This document shows, in pieces, positions 26,976 through 36,405 of a stretch of DNA of 64,000 nucleotides. The position numbers and the translations under genes were made by a program. Within the stretch, counting starts at the first letter, position 1; each line of letters starts with the position of its first letter. Below the pieces are notes generated by a model. The model was not told the DNA's origin, made no database searches, and worked only from the letters and a program-made list of their open reading frames with translations. Location: positions 101,023-165,022 of the forward strand of contig JAGQYM010000001.1 in NCBI GenBank assembly GCA_020436085.1, given 5' to 3'. The DNA is from Cyclobacteriaceae bacterium. Lineage in GTDB: Bacteria; Bacteroidota; Bacteroidia; Cytophagales; Cyclobacteriaceae.

Positions 26976-28073
26976 ATGAATAAATTACTCATTCTCCCCG
27001 CTGCTATTTTGTGCGGATTTCTATTTGGCTGTCAGCCACAGGAATCTCCCTACCAACAAGCTATCGCTGAAAGCGCACGACTAATCGACTCTATTCGTGT
27101 GAATCAAAAAATCCCGGGCATTGATGCAGCTATTGCAATTGATAGAAAAATAGTGTGGTCACAAGGTTTTGGCTTTGCCGATCTGGAATTGCAAGTTCCC
27201 GTGAAGGCTGGAGAAACCAAATTCAGAATCGGAAGTGTGTCAAAACCACTTTCTTCGGCAGCACTCGGAAAATTAGTTGATGAAGGAAAAGTTAATCTTC
27301 AAGAGGAGGTACAGACTTACGTGACCTATTTTCCAAAAAAAGAATTTCCAATAACGGTCAAGCAGATTGCCGGACATATCGCAGGCATCCGACATTATCG
27401 TGGTAACGAATTTAATCTCGATAAAAGGTATAACTCGGTTCGACAAAGCCTGGAGATATTTGATAAAGACTCTTTACTTTTCGAGCCAGGCTCACAATAC
27501 AGCTACTCCAGTTATGGCTTCAACTTGTTGAGTGCGGTGGTTGAAGAGGCAAGTCACAAACAATTTCTTGGCTACATACAGCAAGTTGTATTTGATCCTT
27601 TGCAAATGACAGGAACGTGCGCGGATAAAAACGACAGCATCATTCTCAATCGAACTTCATTTTATGATTTGGATAGTCTTGGCAATGTGATTAACGCAGC
27701 TCATGTGGATAACAGCTACAAGTGGGCTGGTGGAGGTTTCATTTCAACCACCACTGACTTGATAAAATTCGGTGAGGCACATATGAGCCCGGGCTTCCTT
27801 TCAGCAGAAACACTTAAAGAGTTTACCACCTCGCAAGTGCTTAACAACGGTGACAGCACGGGGTATGGAGTTGGATGGGGGAGAATAGAAACCAACGGTG
27901 TGAGAGGATTTGGTCATACAGGTGGGTCTGTTGGCGGAATTACTGCATTCAGAATTTATCCAACGGAAGGGTTGATTCTCGTTTTCCTTTCAAATTCTTC
28001 TATTACAAAATACGGTACAGTGGGTGATCGAATTGTCAATCTATTTTTGACTGCAAAAGGAAAACAAAAATGA
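26976..28073 (+). CDS. Serine beta-lactamase-like hydrolase (lipoprotein)
   Basis: A 365-residue protein of the class C beta-lactamase/DD-peptidase fold, with a lipobox signal (ILCGFLFGC). Active-site motifs: SxxK at Ser87-Lys90 (GSVSKPLSS), a YSS-type second motif in QYSYSSYGFNLL, and HTGG near the C-terminus. Most such lipoproteins in Bacteroidota are esterases or peptidases, not drug-resistance enzymes; the substrate cannot be told from sequence. It overlaps the next frame only if that gene began at ATG 28070. Confidence 0.88.
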   Translation: MNKLLILPAAILCGFLFGCQPQESPYQQAIAESARLIDSIRVNQKIPGIDAAIAIDRKIVWSQGFGFADLELQVPVKAGETKFRIGSVSKPLSSAALGKLVDEGKVNLQEEVQTYVTYFPKKEFPITVKQIAGHIAGIRHYRGNEFNLDKRYNSVRQSLEIFDKDSLLFEPGSQYSYSSYGFNLLSAVVEEASHKQFLGYIQQVVFDPLQMTGTCADKNDSIILNRTSFYDLDSLGNVINAAHVDNSYKWAGGGFISTTTDLIKFGEAHMSPGFLSAETLKEFTTSQVLNNGDSTGYGVGWGRIETNGVRGFGHTGGSVGGITAFRIYPTEGLILVFLSNSSITKYGTVGDRIVNLFLTAKGKQK

Positions 28074-28096
28074 TATTGCACTCAAAATCATTACAT

Positions 28097-28621
28097 ATGA
28101 AAACGATAATTACCCTTAGCTTCTTTTGCCTCACTATGTCACTAGCGGTTGCACAAGAATCGGCCACCAAAAAAATGTTGGTCGATCATCTCAAAGAATC
28201 GCACAATAACAATAACTGGTTTGTGGCTGTAAACTCTTCTCTCAAAAATCTGACTGCCGAACAAGCCATGTGGACTGATGGCACGGGTAATCACTCTGTT
28301 GGTCAGCTTGCGTACCACATGTTGTTTTGGAATGAGCGCATCCTAAGAAACTTTAAAGGCGAAAAAGTGGAGCAGTTTACCGGCAACAACACCGAAACGT
28401 TTGACAAGTTTGATAGCAAGCAGTGGTCGGATGTGGTATCGAAACTTGATAAGGTGATGACCGAATTGGAGGAAATCGTTCAGAACGCTTCTGAAAAACA
28501 ATTGACAGAGTGGGCTCCCACTTTGGTGAATATCAGTGCGCACAATGCATATCATACTGGACAAATCGTGATCGTGCGCAAACAGCAAGGATCATGGAAA
28601 GCGGAGTATGGAGTTAACTGA
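28097..28621 (+). CDS. Exported DinB-like protein
   Basis: A 174-residue DinB superfamily protein with a clear signal peptide (MKTIITLSFFCLTMSLAVAQ), so start ATG 28097 is preferred over ATG 28070. The four-helix domain keeps metal-type His positions in GNHSVGQLAYHMLFWNE and NISAHNAYHTGQIVIVRK. DinB-fold proteins are generally cytoplasmic thiol-dependent enzymes, so export is unusual though seen in Bacteroidota. It follows the serine hydrolase by 23 nt. Confidence 0.85.
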   Translation: MKTIITLSFFCLTMSLAVAQESATKKMLVDHLKESHNNNNWFVAVNSSLKNLTAEQAMWTDGTGNHSVGQLAYHMLFWNERILRNFKGEKVEQFTGNNTETFDKFDSKQWSDVVSKLDKVMTELEEIVQNASEKQLTEWAPTLVNISAHNAYHTGQIVIVRKQQGSWKAEYGVN

Positions 28622-28685
28622 TTCCATCCATATAATTTGATTCAATTCTTTAAGGGAAATTGCGACATTAGGACGAAGTAAACCT

Positions 28686-29870
28686 ATGTCCGATTTCCCT
28701 CTTTTACGTGGCTGGCACTTTCTTCAAATTCCTGGTCCAAGCAACACGCCCGGACGAGTGCTGCGTGCTTTGAGCAAACCAACTCTCGATCACCGCAGCC
28801 CAGAATTCGGCATCCTCACCAAGAATATTCTTCTGAGACTTAAAAAGGTTTTCAAAACAACAGGTGATATCATCGTCTATCCCTCATCAGGCACCGGTGC
28901 GTGGGAAGCCGCATTGATTAACCTGTTTGATCCAGGTGATAAAATTATCGGATGTGAAACAGGTCACTTTGCTGTACTATGGAAAAACCTGGCAGAGAAA
29001 ATTGGTCTTGAAATCGAATGGATAGAAGGGGATTGGCGTCAAGGAGCAGAAGCCGCCAAGATTGAGGAGCTTCTTAATAAGGACAAGGAGCATGTCATCA
29101 AAGGTGTGATGGTGGTTCACAACGAAACTTCAACAGGAATCACCAGCAACATCCCTGCAATTCGTACCGCTCTCGATCGCAGTAAACATCCGGCATTGTT
29201 GCTGGTGGATGTCGTATCGTCTTTGGCTACAACTGCGTTTGCTCAGGATGACTGGGGAGTAGATGTTGCCATTTGCGCCTCGCAAAAAGGATTCATGATG
29301 CCTCCCGGCCTTGGTTTCAATTCAATAAATGCCAAAGCTGTCAATGCATCAAAGCAATCAAAGTCTGTTCACTCTTACTGGCGTTGGGACAGAATTCTGG
29401 AAATGAATGAAACAGGTTACTATCCTTACACGCCAGCCAGTGGATTGTTCTTTGGGCTTGATGAAGCGTTGACGATGATCGAGGAAGAAGGGCTCGACAA
29501 TCTTGTGGCGCGCCACAAGCGTTTGGCAGCAGCCTGCCGAGCAGCAACAGCCAAATGGGGATTGGAGAATCAATGCCTCAATCCGGACGAGTACTCTGAT
29601 TCCACTACTGCTTTGATCATTCCAAACGGGTACAATGCAGACGAACTGAGAAAATATATTCTCACGTATCTTAATATGTCTCTTGGCTCCGGATTAGGGA
29701 AGTTAAAATCAAAAGTCTTTCGATTGGGCCACCTCGGTGATTTCAATGAACTGATGTTGATGGGAATGTTGTCGGGAGTTGAAATGGGATTTGAGAAAAT
29801 GCGGATTCCCTACCAAAAAGGTGGTGTGCAAGCTGCAATGGATTTTTTGACTAACTCTGCTGATTCATGA
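28686..29870 (+). CDS. Class V aminotransferase (alanine/serine-glyoxylate type)
   Basis: A 394-residue PLP enzyme. PSNTPGRVLRALSKPTLDHR and YPSSGTGAWEAAL are typical of the alanine-glyoxylate, serine-glyoxylate and serine-pyruvate group; the PLP Lys lies in CASQKGFMMPPGLGF; LVDVVSSLA supplies the cofactor Asp. It likely moves the amino group between alanine or serine and glyoxylate. The stop overlaps the start of a GntP permease gene by ATGA, so the two are translationally coupled. Confidence 0.9.
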   Translation: MSDFPLLRGWHFLQIPGPSNTPGRVLRALSKPTLDHRSPEFGILTKNILLRLKKVFKTTGDIIVYPSSGTGAWEAALINLFDPGDKIIGCETGHFAVLWKNLAEKIGLEIEWIEGDWRQGAEAAKIEELLNKDKEHVIKGVMVVHNETSTGITSNIPAIRTALDRSKHPALLLVDVVSSLATTAFAQDDWGVDVAICASQKGFMMPPGLGFNSINAKAVNASKQSKSVHSYWRWDRILEMNETGYYPYTPASGLFFGLDEALTMIEEEGLDNLVARHKRLAAACRAATAKWGLENQCLNPDEYSDSTTALIIPNGYNADELRKYILTYLNMSLGSGLGKLKSKVFRLGHLGDFNELMLMGMLSGVEMGFEKMRIPYQKGGVQAAMDFLTNSADS

Positions 29871-31216
29871 ACGCGGTTTCCTCGAATCCGGTTCTCACCT
29901 TGATTGCGTTTATACTTCTCGTGGTCGTGCTATTTTTTCTCATTGCAAGATGGAAATGGCACGTATTCCTGGCTTTGCTCATCCCAATTATCTTTTTCGG
30001 TATTATTCCCGGGGTACAGCAAGAGAATTTTATCGAAGCCTTTGAAGCAGGGTTTGGGAAAACATTGGGAAAAATCGGAGTAGTGATTGTGCTCGGGTCA
30101 ATCATAGCGGAAGCATTGAAGCACACAGGAGCAATCAAGGCGATCACTCACTCAATCATTTACCTGGTGGGATCGAAGCGAATACCACTGGCTTTGACCT
30201 TCACCGGATTCGTATTAGGCATCGCTATTTTTTCTGATGTTGCCTATGTTATACTAAATCCTCTTGTCCATGCTTCCGCCATCGCCACCAATACGAGCAT
30301 AGCGGTGATGTCAACTGGATTAGTAGGTGCGCTTCAGCTTACACATGCTATCGTTCCTCCTACACCCGGTCCATTAGCTGCAGCCGCGCTTGTGGGCGCA
30401 GATATTGGAAAAATAATTGTTTGTGGAAGTATCTGTTGCCTTGCGGGCAGCATTTCATGTTGGGCTTGGGGCAAGTGGTTTGCCGGCCCGCGAATATCAA
30501 CTACTGGTAATCCCGAGTTTGCAACTGAATCTCTTTCCGAAGTTCCCAACGCTAATTCGATCTTTTGGTCATATGCACCAATAGTCGTTCCTATCATTCT
30601 GATCTCGCTTCAAAGTGTAGCGAAGTTCTACCTGGATGAGGGAAATGCTGTTAAACCAATCATCACATACCTGGGTTGGCCGGTGTGTGCGCTTACTATC
30701 GGAGTTTGGCTGGCTTATCGTAATGTAAAAAGTGAAGAAGCCAAGAAAGAATCTAAAAGCAGTTGGATCGAGACAGCTCTGAAAGGTGCCGCAATGATCA
30801 TTGTGGTAACCGGGCTAGGAGGTTCGCTAAGCGAAATTCTGAAGGGCACTCCTGTCGTCAACTACATCGTTGATTTTTTTGTGCACTATCAATTGCCAGC
30901 CATTATCCTTCCTTTTCTCATTGGTGTGATTGGCAACATGATTACCGGCTCCACCACAGTTGGTGTGATCACAGCAGCATCGATTGTCGCTCCTATGCTT
31001 TCGAGTCTGCAACTTTCTCCCGAAGCAGCAATGTTGTCCGGAGCATCCGGATCAGTTATCATCAAATACGTTAACAGCAGTTACTTCTGGGTGTGCACAT
31101 CGTTAAGCAGGCTGACGGTTAATCAGGCAATGCTTGCATACGGAGGCGCTACTCTCGTTGGTGGTGTCGTTACGTTTCTTTGCGTGTGCTTGCTTTGGGC
31201 ACTGAATTTTATTTAG
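29867..31216 (+). CDS. GntP-family permease
   Basis: A 449-residue carrier with about 12 hydrophobic segments. Family landmarks: HATALVPPTPGP-like region (LTHAIVPPTPGPLAAAALVGADIG) and the late FLIGVIGNMITGSTTVGVITAAS. GntP carriers take up gluconate or other small hydroxy acids with protons. Coupling to a glyoxylate-type aminotransferase suggests a substrate such as glycerate or another C2-C4 acid (inference). Confidence 0.9.
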   Translation: MNAVSSNPVLTLIAFILLVVVLFFLIARWKWHVFLALLIPIIFFGIIPGVQQENFIEAFEAGFGKTLGKIGVVIVLGSIIAEALKHTGAIKAITHSIIYLVGSKRIPLALTFTGFVLGIAIFSDVAYVILNPLVHASAIATNTSIAVMSTGLVGALQLTHAIVPPTPGPLAAAALVGADIGKIIVCGSICCLAGSISCWAWGKWFAGPRISTTGNPEFATESLSEVPNANSIFWSYAPIVVPIILISLQSVAKFYLDEGNAVKPIITYLGWPVCALTIGVWLAYRNVKSEEAKKESKSSWIETALKGAAMIIVVTGLGGSLSEILKGTPVVNYIVDFFVHYQLPAIILPFLIGVIGNMITGSTTVGVITAASIVAPMLSSLQLSPEAAMLSGASGSVIIKYVNSSYFWVCTSLSRLTVNQAMLAYGGATLVGGVVTFLCVCLLWALNFI

Positions 31217-31220
31217 AGAA

Positions 31221-32438
31221 TTATCTCTTTAGTCCATAAACAATTCCTTCTGTTGTCGTAATCACCATCATATCATTGTCAATAGCAGGTGTTGAGAATA
31301 TGCCACCCATACTGTACTCCGCTTTGATCAGATCAAGCGAAGACTTGAAAATGGTATAGATATCATCTCGATATGTGTCGTCTGATTTGAAGTACTTAAG
31401 ATGATTAGATTTATATCCGTCCGTGGTGAAGGTCCACTTTGTTGCACCTGTCTTTCGGTCGAGTGCATAGAGTTTCCCCCAGATTGTTGGCACATAAACA
31501 AGTGATGTTGAGAATTCACTCTGTCCGAAAATGTGGAACTTGAGATCCACTTTCCAGAGTTCACGACCGTTGCGTGCATCAATGGCCAGCATCAATCTGT
31601 CTTCGGCCGTGCCGAGAAAAAGCACCGTGTCTTTAACGGTTGCGGCAAATGCCCAACCTTTTGGAAACTTCATATTCCAATTGCCCTGACCTGTTTCAGT
31701 ATTCAATGCATAGAAATTAAAATCACGGCTTCCGATAAATACAGAGCCGAAACCAGCCGCAGGTGATCCTTGCATCTCCCCTTTCGGGAAATATTGTTGG
31801 CCAACTGATTTAAACTTCCAAAGCAAGCGACCGTCTTTTAGATGCAGCGCGTATAAATGTCCGTCAAACGATCCGATAAAGAGTTTATCTCCAACAACAA
31901 TAGGTTTGTTGTGAATTATATCATTGGTCTGAAAGCTCCACAGCGTTTCCCCGGAGTCAGCACTTAGTGCAAACACCTGATTATTGCTGCTTCCCAAATA
32001 GATCACTCCATTGTGAATAAGTGGAGAGGAATGGAAGTAGTCTGCGAAATCATATCTACGCTCACCAATATAAAGGGCATTGTTGTCGTACACTTTTCTC
32101 CAAAATGCTTTTCCGGTTTTCTTATCAAGACATGAAAGCAAGCCATTGCCACCCATCAGGTAAAGTTTATCTCCTTCTATTGCAACATTGGATCGCAGTT
32201 CTCCACTTGTTTTGATCTTCCACTTCACATCACCACTTCTAACATCGAGCGCATAGATTGTGCTGTCCAATCCTCCAAAGTAAGCAACGCCATCGCTGAT
32301 CACGGGCGATGAGAATATCGGTGCGTTAGTTTTGAATCGCCATTGCACTTTGGGCTCAGTGTTGAAGTCCGGCTTCACTTGTGCAAATGCGCTGAGAAAC
32401 AGGCAATAGAAAAAAATTGAGGCTAATGTAAACTTCAT
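31221..32438 (-). CDS. PQQ-type beta-propeller protein, exported
   Basis: A 405-residue secreted protein with signal peptide (FFYCLFLSAFAQ) and about seven blades of the quinoprotein-like WD-type repeat, each with a G-x-W/L-Y-ALD-x-x-G pattern (for example STIYALDVRSGDVKWKIK and GKLYALDRKTGATKWTF). It resembles BamB-like propellers but lacks a lipobox at the usual place. Probably a binding scaffold; no enzymatic residues identified. Confidence 0.85.
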   Translation of the reverse strand: MKFTLASIFFYCLFLSAFAQVKPDFNTEPKVQWRFKTNAPIFSSPVISDGVAYFGGLDSTIYALDVRSGDVKWKIKTSGELRSNVAIEGDKLYLMGGNGLLSCLDKKTGKAFWRKVYDNNALYIGERRYDFADYFHSSPLIHNGVIYLGSSNNQVFALSADSGETLWSFQTNDIIHNKPIVVGDKLFIGSFDGHLYALHLKDGRLLWKFKSVGQQYFPKGEMQGSPAAGFGSVFIGSRDFNFYALNTETGQGNWNMKFPKGWAFAATVKDTVLFLGTAEDRLMLAIDARNGRELWKVDLKFHIFGQSEFSTSLVYVPTIWGKLYALDRKTGATKWTFTTDGYKSNHLKYFKSDDTYRDDIYTIFKSSLDLIKAEYSMGGIFSTPAIDNDMMVITTTEGIVYGLKR

Positions 32439-32637
32439 ATAGATGGTTTTAGAAAACGTTCTCTGGCGCGTGCTGAGAGGAAACTAACCCAAACGACTTA
32501 AGCATTGAATTAAAAATATTGGCACACTCGCTAATTCTTTGAACTAAAAACGCAAATTTGAAACCGAGGGCCTGACGCGAAGAATTCAAGCCAATGACAA
32601 GTTCGTTCAAGTTGAAACAGGCGACCGTTCGATCAGT

Positions 32638-33918
32638 ATGGAGGTAGAAACCGAGGATAGTGTAATTCAATCTTGCTTGCGCAAAATCGAATCCCAATTG
32701 GGTTGGGGCAATGGCGAGGAATGGTCAACTCAAGACTTTGAGTCGCTTAGCAAGAAGATTCAGGAGAGCACAGGTGTCGCATTGAGTGTTGCAACCTTAA
32801 AAAGGATCTGGGGCAAAATTAAATACGATAGCAAGCCAACCGTTACCACACTCAATGCGCTTGCTCAGTTTGTTGGATACGAAAACTGGAGGACGTATAA
32901 ACAAAATCACCCAGCGAACGGGAAGTCAAATGGTCATGACAAAAACTATGTGCCTAATCACTATCCTGAAAAAAAACGGTCGTCACGAGTTTGGATCATT
33001 CTTGCGGGAATAGTAGTGGTGGGTTTATCCGTATTGTTGGTTGTCTTGTCAATTTCTTCCGAAAGAGAAATTGACCCTGCTCCATTTCAATTCAACAGCA
33101 AAAAAGTAGTTGACGTAGGTGTGCCCAATTCTGTGATCTTCGACTATGACGCAACTGCCGCTACCGAAGGTGACTCCGTTTTCATTCAGCAATCCTGGGA
33201 TAAGCGACTGAGCACATTGGTTAATCGCAATGAACATCAGCATACTTCTATTTATTATTATCCTGGTTTTTTTGCCGCCAAGCTCAGGATCAACGAGACT
33301 GTTGTTAAAGAGCATTTGTTGGTTATTAACACTGATGGCTGGCTGCCTTTAATCGAACAGAATCCTGTTCCCGTTTATTTCAAGGAGCAAGACGCTCAAC
33401 AACATGGTTCCTTCGGTCTCACGATTGATCAAATAATAGCGAGTAATGTTGATCTTCAACCCCAGCCTCCGCGCGTAGCCTATTTCAAGGTTGGTGATTT
33501 TGGGGATGTGACTACTCACGATCTGATTATTGAAACGCAATTCAAGAACGACTACTCGGAAGGTGCGAATGCGTGCCAGTTTTCTGAAATCGTTGTACTT
33601 TTTGAAGGTGGCGCGTTGGTTGTTCCTTTTTCTGCTAAAGGTTGCGTGAGCGAACTGAACTTTATGGACAAGGAGGGAAAGAAATCAGATCTTTCAATGC
33701 TTGGATGCGATTTCAGCAATTGGATCAATGTGAAGATTGAATTTTTACCCGATAAGTTTATTGTTTACGCAAACAGCGACTCCATGTCATTCGACTTGAA
33801 GTCGAAGGAAATAAAGATGGTAGGTGTGTCTTACAAGTTTCAGGGAACAGGGAGCGTAAATGGTCTAACCATCAGCAATCACGAAGGAAAACCCACCTTT
33901 GTCGAAAACTTTGAATAG
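32638..33918 (+). CDS. Membrane protein with N-terminal DNA-binding-like domain and C-terminal sensor-like region
   Basis: A 426-residue protein in three parts. Residues about 5-90 form a helical module (SVIQSCLRKIESQLGWG, LSVATLKRIWGKIKYDSKPTVTTLNALAQFVGYENWRT) whose SVATLKRIWG turn looks like a helix-turn-helix; the same module recurs at the head of other Bacteroidota proteins. Residues about 115-140 are one membrane helix (RVWIILAGIVVVGLSVLLVV). The remainder is extracytoplasmic: first a PKD-like segment (NSVIFDYDATAATEGDSV, YYYPGFFAAKLRINE), then a beta-rich domain. It could be a membrane-bound one-component regulator; this is inference. Confidence 0.75.
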   Translation: MEVETEDSVIQSCLRKIESQLGWGNGEEWSTQDFESLSKKIQESTGVALSVATLKRIWGKIKYDSKPTVTTLNALAQFVGYENWRTYKQNHPANGKSNGHDKNYVPNHYPEKKRSSRVWIILAGIVVVGLSVLLVVLSISSEREIDPAPFQFNSKKVVDVGVPNSVIFDYDATAATEGDSVFIQQSWDKRLSTLVNRNEHQHTSIYYYPGFFAAKLRINETVVKEHLLVINTDGWLPLIEQNPVPVYFKEQDAQQHGSFGLTIDQIIASNVDLQPQPPRVAYFKVGDFGDVTTHDLIIETQFKNDYSEGANACQFSEIVVLFEGGALVVPFSAKGCVSELNFMDKEGKKSDLSMLGCDFSNWINVKIEFLPDKFIVYANSDSMSFDLKSKEIKMVGVSYKFQGTGSVNGLTISNHEGKPTFVENFE

Positions 33919-35083
33919 CGCAAAGCGAAGTCTTGTTCTTATTATTATTGTTACCGCGCAATTCTGCGGTACTTCCCTCTGGTTTGCCGGCAACGCTATT
34001 CTACCTTACATCCAAGCGCAGTTCAATCTCCAACAGACTGCTCTTGGCAATCTCACCTCCGCTGTTCAGCTAGGCTTCATCACTGGTACGCTACTGTTTG
34101 CGATTCTCGCCATCTCTGATCGCTTCTCTCCTTCAAAAGTTTTTTTCGCCTGCTCACTGCTGGGAGCTACATTCAATCTGACGATGTTGTTCGCTGAAGG
34201 TTTCAGCACAATGTTGCTACTGCGAGTGCTCACTGGGTTTTGCCTCGCGGGCATTTATCCTGTGGGGATGAAAATATCTTCAGATTATTTTGAAAAAGGT
34301 TTGGGGCGAGCTTTAGGTTATCTCGTGGGCGCGTTGGTGATTGGCACTTCCATTCCGCACTTGATCAATTTCCTGGCAGATTCCCTGAACTGGCAGACCG
34401 TTATTATCTCCACCTCTGCTCTGGCCGCGATGGGTGGTGTCTCTGTGCTCCTATTTGTTGCCGATGGACCTTTCAGAAAAACTGGGACCTCCATTAAGCT
34501 TGGCGCATTTTTCAAGGTGTTTCAAAGCAGGCCATTCCGGCAAACAGCGTTTGGATACTTCGGCCACATGTGGGAATTGTATACACTGTGGGTCTTCTTT
34601 CCGGTTGTCATTCAGTTTTATAACTCAGTCAATCATGCAGAAATCCAAACCAGCCTGTGGTCTTTCATCTGCATTGCAGCCGGAGGTATTGCTTGTGTAG
34701 TTGGTGGTCTTTTTTCTGAAAGAATCGGCAGTGCCAAAACGGCATTCGTAGCGTTATTTGTTTCTGGGATTTGTTGTCTGGTGTCTTTCTATTCATTTGA
34801 ATTCTCCCCAGTGGGATTTATTGCGTTCATGCTGATCTGGGGAATGACAGTCGTGGCTGACTCACCACAATTCTCAACGCTGGTCGCTCAAAAGGCGCCA
34901 GTAGAAATCACGGGCACAGCTCTCACCATAGTGAACTCAATCGGGTTTGCCATCACCATCGTTAGCCTGCAGGCGATGAATTATTTTATTGCTGAACTCG
35001 ACTTTCGATGGGTGTTCGTTCCATTTGCTATTGGACCGATTGTTGGGCTGCTTTCATTTTTCCGGCTCGCATTTACTCGGTGA
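33899..35083 (+). CDS. Major facilitator superfamily transporter
   Basis: A 394-residue carrier with 12 predicted helices. The first helices contain LIIIVTAQFCGTSLWFAGNAI and the family's gating sequence between helices 2 and 3 (ISDRFSPSKVFF). It fits the cyanate/nitrate-type (CynX-like) MFS group. Start TTG 33899 overlaps the previous gene by 20 nt; a TTG at 33911 is also possible. No ATG precedes helix 1. Substrate unknown. Confidence 0.85.
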   Translation: MSKTLNSAKRSLVLIIIVTAQFCGTSLWFAGNAILPYIQAQFNLQQTALGNLTSAVQLGFITGTLLFAILAISDRFSPSKVFFACSLLGATFNLTMLFAEGFSTMLLLRVLTGFCLAGIYPVGMKISSDYFEKGLGRALGYLVGALVIGTSIPHLINFLADSLNWQTVIISTSALAAMGGVSVLLFVADGPFRKTGTSIKLGAFFKVFQSRPFRQTAFGYFGHMWELYTLWVFFPVVIQFYNSVNHAEIQTSLWSFICIAAGGIACVVGGLFSERIGSAKTAFVALFVSGICCLVSFYSFEFSPVGFIAFMLIWGMTVVADSPQFSTLVAQKAPVEITGTALTIVNSIGFAITIVSLQAMNYFIAELDFRWVFVPFAIGPIVGLLSFFRLAFTR

Positions 35084-35588
35084 AGTGCGCGGGATAAGGC
35101 ACCTGCGATTCCATAAGTAAATTAACTCCATCTCTCGTCAGCAATGTTAGCACCACAATGATTGTTCCCACTATCAGCGCTACGCCTATGTTGTCATTCT
35201 TTACCTCTGCAAATTCATCGATCGGGGTGATACTAGTATAAATCGTAATGCCAACCAGGCTCACCAAAATTCCCGCAGTGTAGGATGAGGCGATGTAAAT
35301 GGCTCCATACCCTAAAAATGAAATGATCAAGTTAAACGTTGATTCCTCTGTCGCTGCCATCAGTCTAAACAGTGACAGCAGCGGCTGAATCACTCCGCTG
35401 ACCATGTACCCAACTGAAAACAAAACACTGGCAATGAAAATGCTGTAAGATGTATTGTTGTGATGAATATCATAACGCTTGCGGCCAACCCACTTCAGGA
35501 TTTGGTAGGTGATAATCATAATGACAATGCCGATGCTCAGTCCTGAGAGAATCTCAACGAGCGCTAGCAGCGAAAGCTTGATATTCAT
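35073..35588 (-). CDS. DUF350 membrane protein
   Basis: A 171-residue membrane protein with five or so hydrophobic helices (ILSGLSIGIVIMIITYQIL, SYSIFIASVLFSVGYMVSG, IISFLGYGAIYIASSYTAG and others), matching the DUF350 layout, which usually has two related halves. Function unknown. It overlaps the end of the transglutaminase-like gene by 35 nt, in the same direction, suggesting a joint transcript and coupled translation. Confidence 0.82.
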   Translation of the reverse strand: MNIKLSLLALVEILSGLSIGIVIMIITYQILKWVGRKRYDIHHNNTSYSIFIASVLFSVGYMVSGVIQPLLSLFRLMAATEESTFNLIISFLGYGAIYIASSYTAGILVSLVGITIYTSITPIDEFAEVKNDNIGVALIVGTIIVVLTLLTRDGVNLLMESQVPYPAHFTE

Positions 35589-36399
35589 GATCTAAAGATA
35601 TTTTCCAGTATGCGACATTGTTTGTGCCCGGAGGCAACATCCCCGGAAGCCAACCCGTATTGGTGGTCTCCCAAAAGTAGAATTTTTTCCCTTTGTGAAT
35701 GACATGGTCACCAGAAGCAGGCAGGTCAATGGCAATCATCGCATGACGGTACTCATTGCTGATCATTATTAAGGGATCAAAGCCAAAATGTTTTAAAACA
35801 GCATAAAGTAACACCGAACGAGTATCACAGTCGCCTGCCAAGGTGTACAAAAATTCAACCGGAGCTAAAATCCCAAATTTCTCATTTCCGCGACAGGGAT
35901 GATCGTTTCGTTCGCACGGGCCCGGCACTACGTAGTTATAAGGAATATCCTGAACGAATGACACGATTAGCTTGGCAAAGTCATTTCGGGTCAACACATT
36001 TTGCGTGGCCAACTGTTGCAGTGAATCCTGTAAAAACGAAAGTATGTCAGCATCATGTGTGGCTAGATCGTAATACACATTTCGCCAGTAGTTCTCATAG
36101 GTATCACCTTGCGATCGCAATGCATTTCGAAATTGATTTGATGAAGTAACATCATCGCCTGACAATGCATACGAGAGGCAGTATACAGAATCGTACGAAT
36201 ATTTATTCCACGATCTGAAATGAGTGAGGCGAATATTGGTCTGCAAAGTGTCAGCGATAGAGTACTCATCACAAAGCTCTTCGTAGTCATAGTCATAATA
36301 ATCTCCTTCTGTTGAAATTGATCCTATCAATCCAATGATGAAACTCAAAGCTGAGTAGATAACAAAGAGGATCGCCAGTAGGCGGAGAAGGCGTTTCAT
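35554..36399 (-). CDS. Transglutaminase-like membrane-anchored protein
   Basis: A 281-residue protein with an N-terminal signal-anchor (LLAILFVIYSALSFIIGLIG) and a transglutaminase/papain-like core. The catalytic Cys lies in LAGDCDTRSVLLYAVLKHFG, the His in EYRHAMIAI, and a WETTNTGW segment takes the usual place of the third residue. Probably a periplasmic cysteine peptidase or amide-forming enzyme. A 13-bp perfect hairpin sits six bases before its start codon. Confidence 0.85.
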   Translation of the reverse strand: MKRLLRLLAILFVIYSALSFIIGLIGSISTEGDYYDYDYEELCDEYSIADTLQTNIRLTHFRSWNKYSYDSVYCLSYALSGDDVTSSNQFRNALRSQGDTYENYWRNVYYDLATHDADILSFLQDSLQQLATQNVLTRNDFAKLIVSFVQDIPYNYVVPGPCERNDHPCRGNEKFGILAPVEFLYTLAGDCDTRSVLLYAVLKHFGFDPLIMISNEYRHAMIAIDLPASGDHVIHKGKKFYFWETTNTGWLPGMLPPGTNNVAYWKISLDHEYQAFAASAR

Positions 36400-36405
36400 G
36401 TAATG

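Noticed and set aside
26976-28073. Reading the serine hydrolase as a drug-resistance beta-lactamase
   Set aside because: SxxK and HTGG motifs are shared by esterases and peptidases of the same fold, and nothing specific to beta-lactam resistance is seen.
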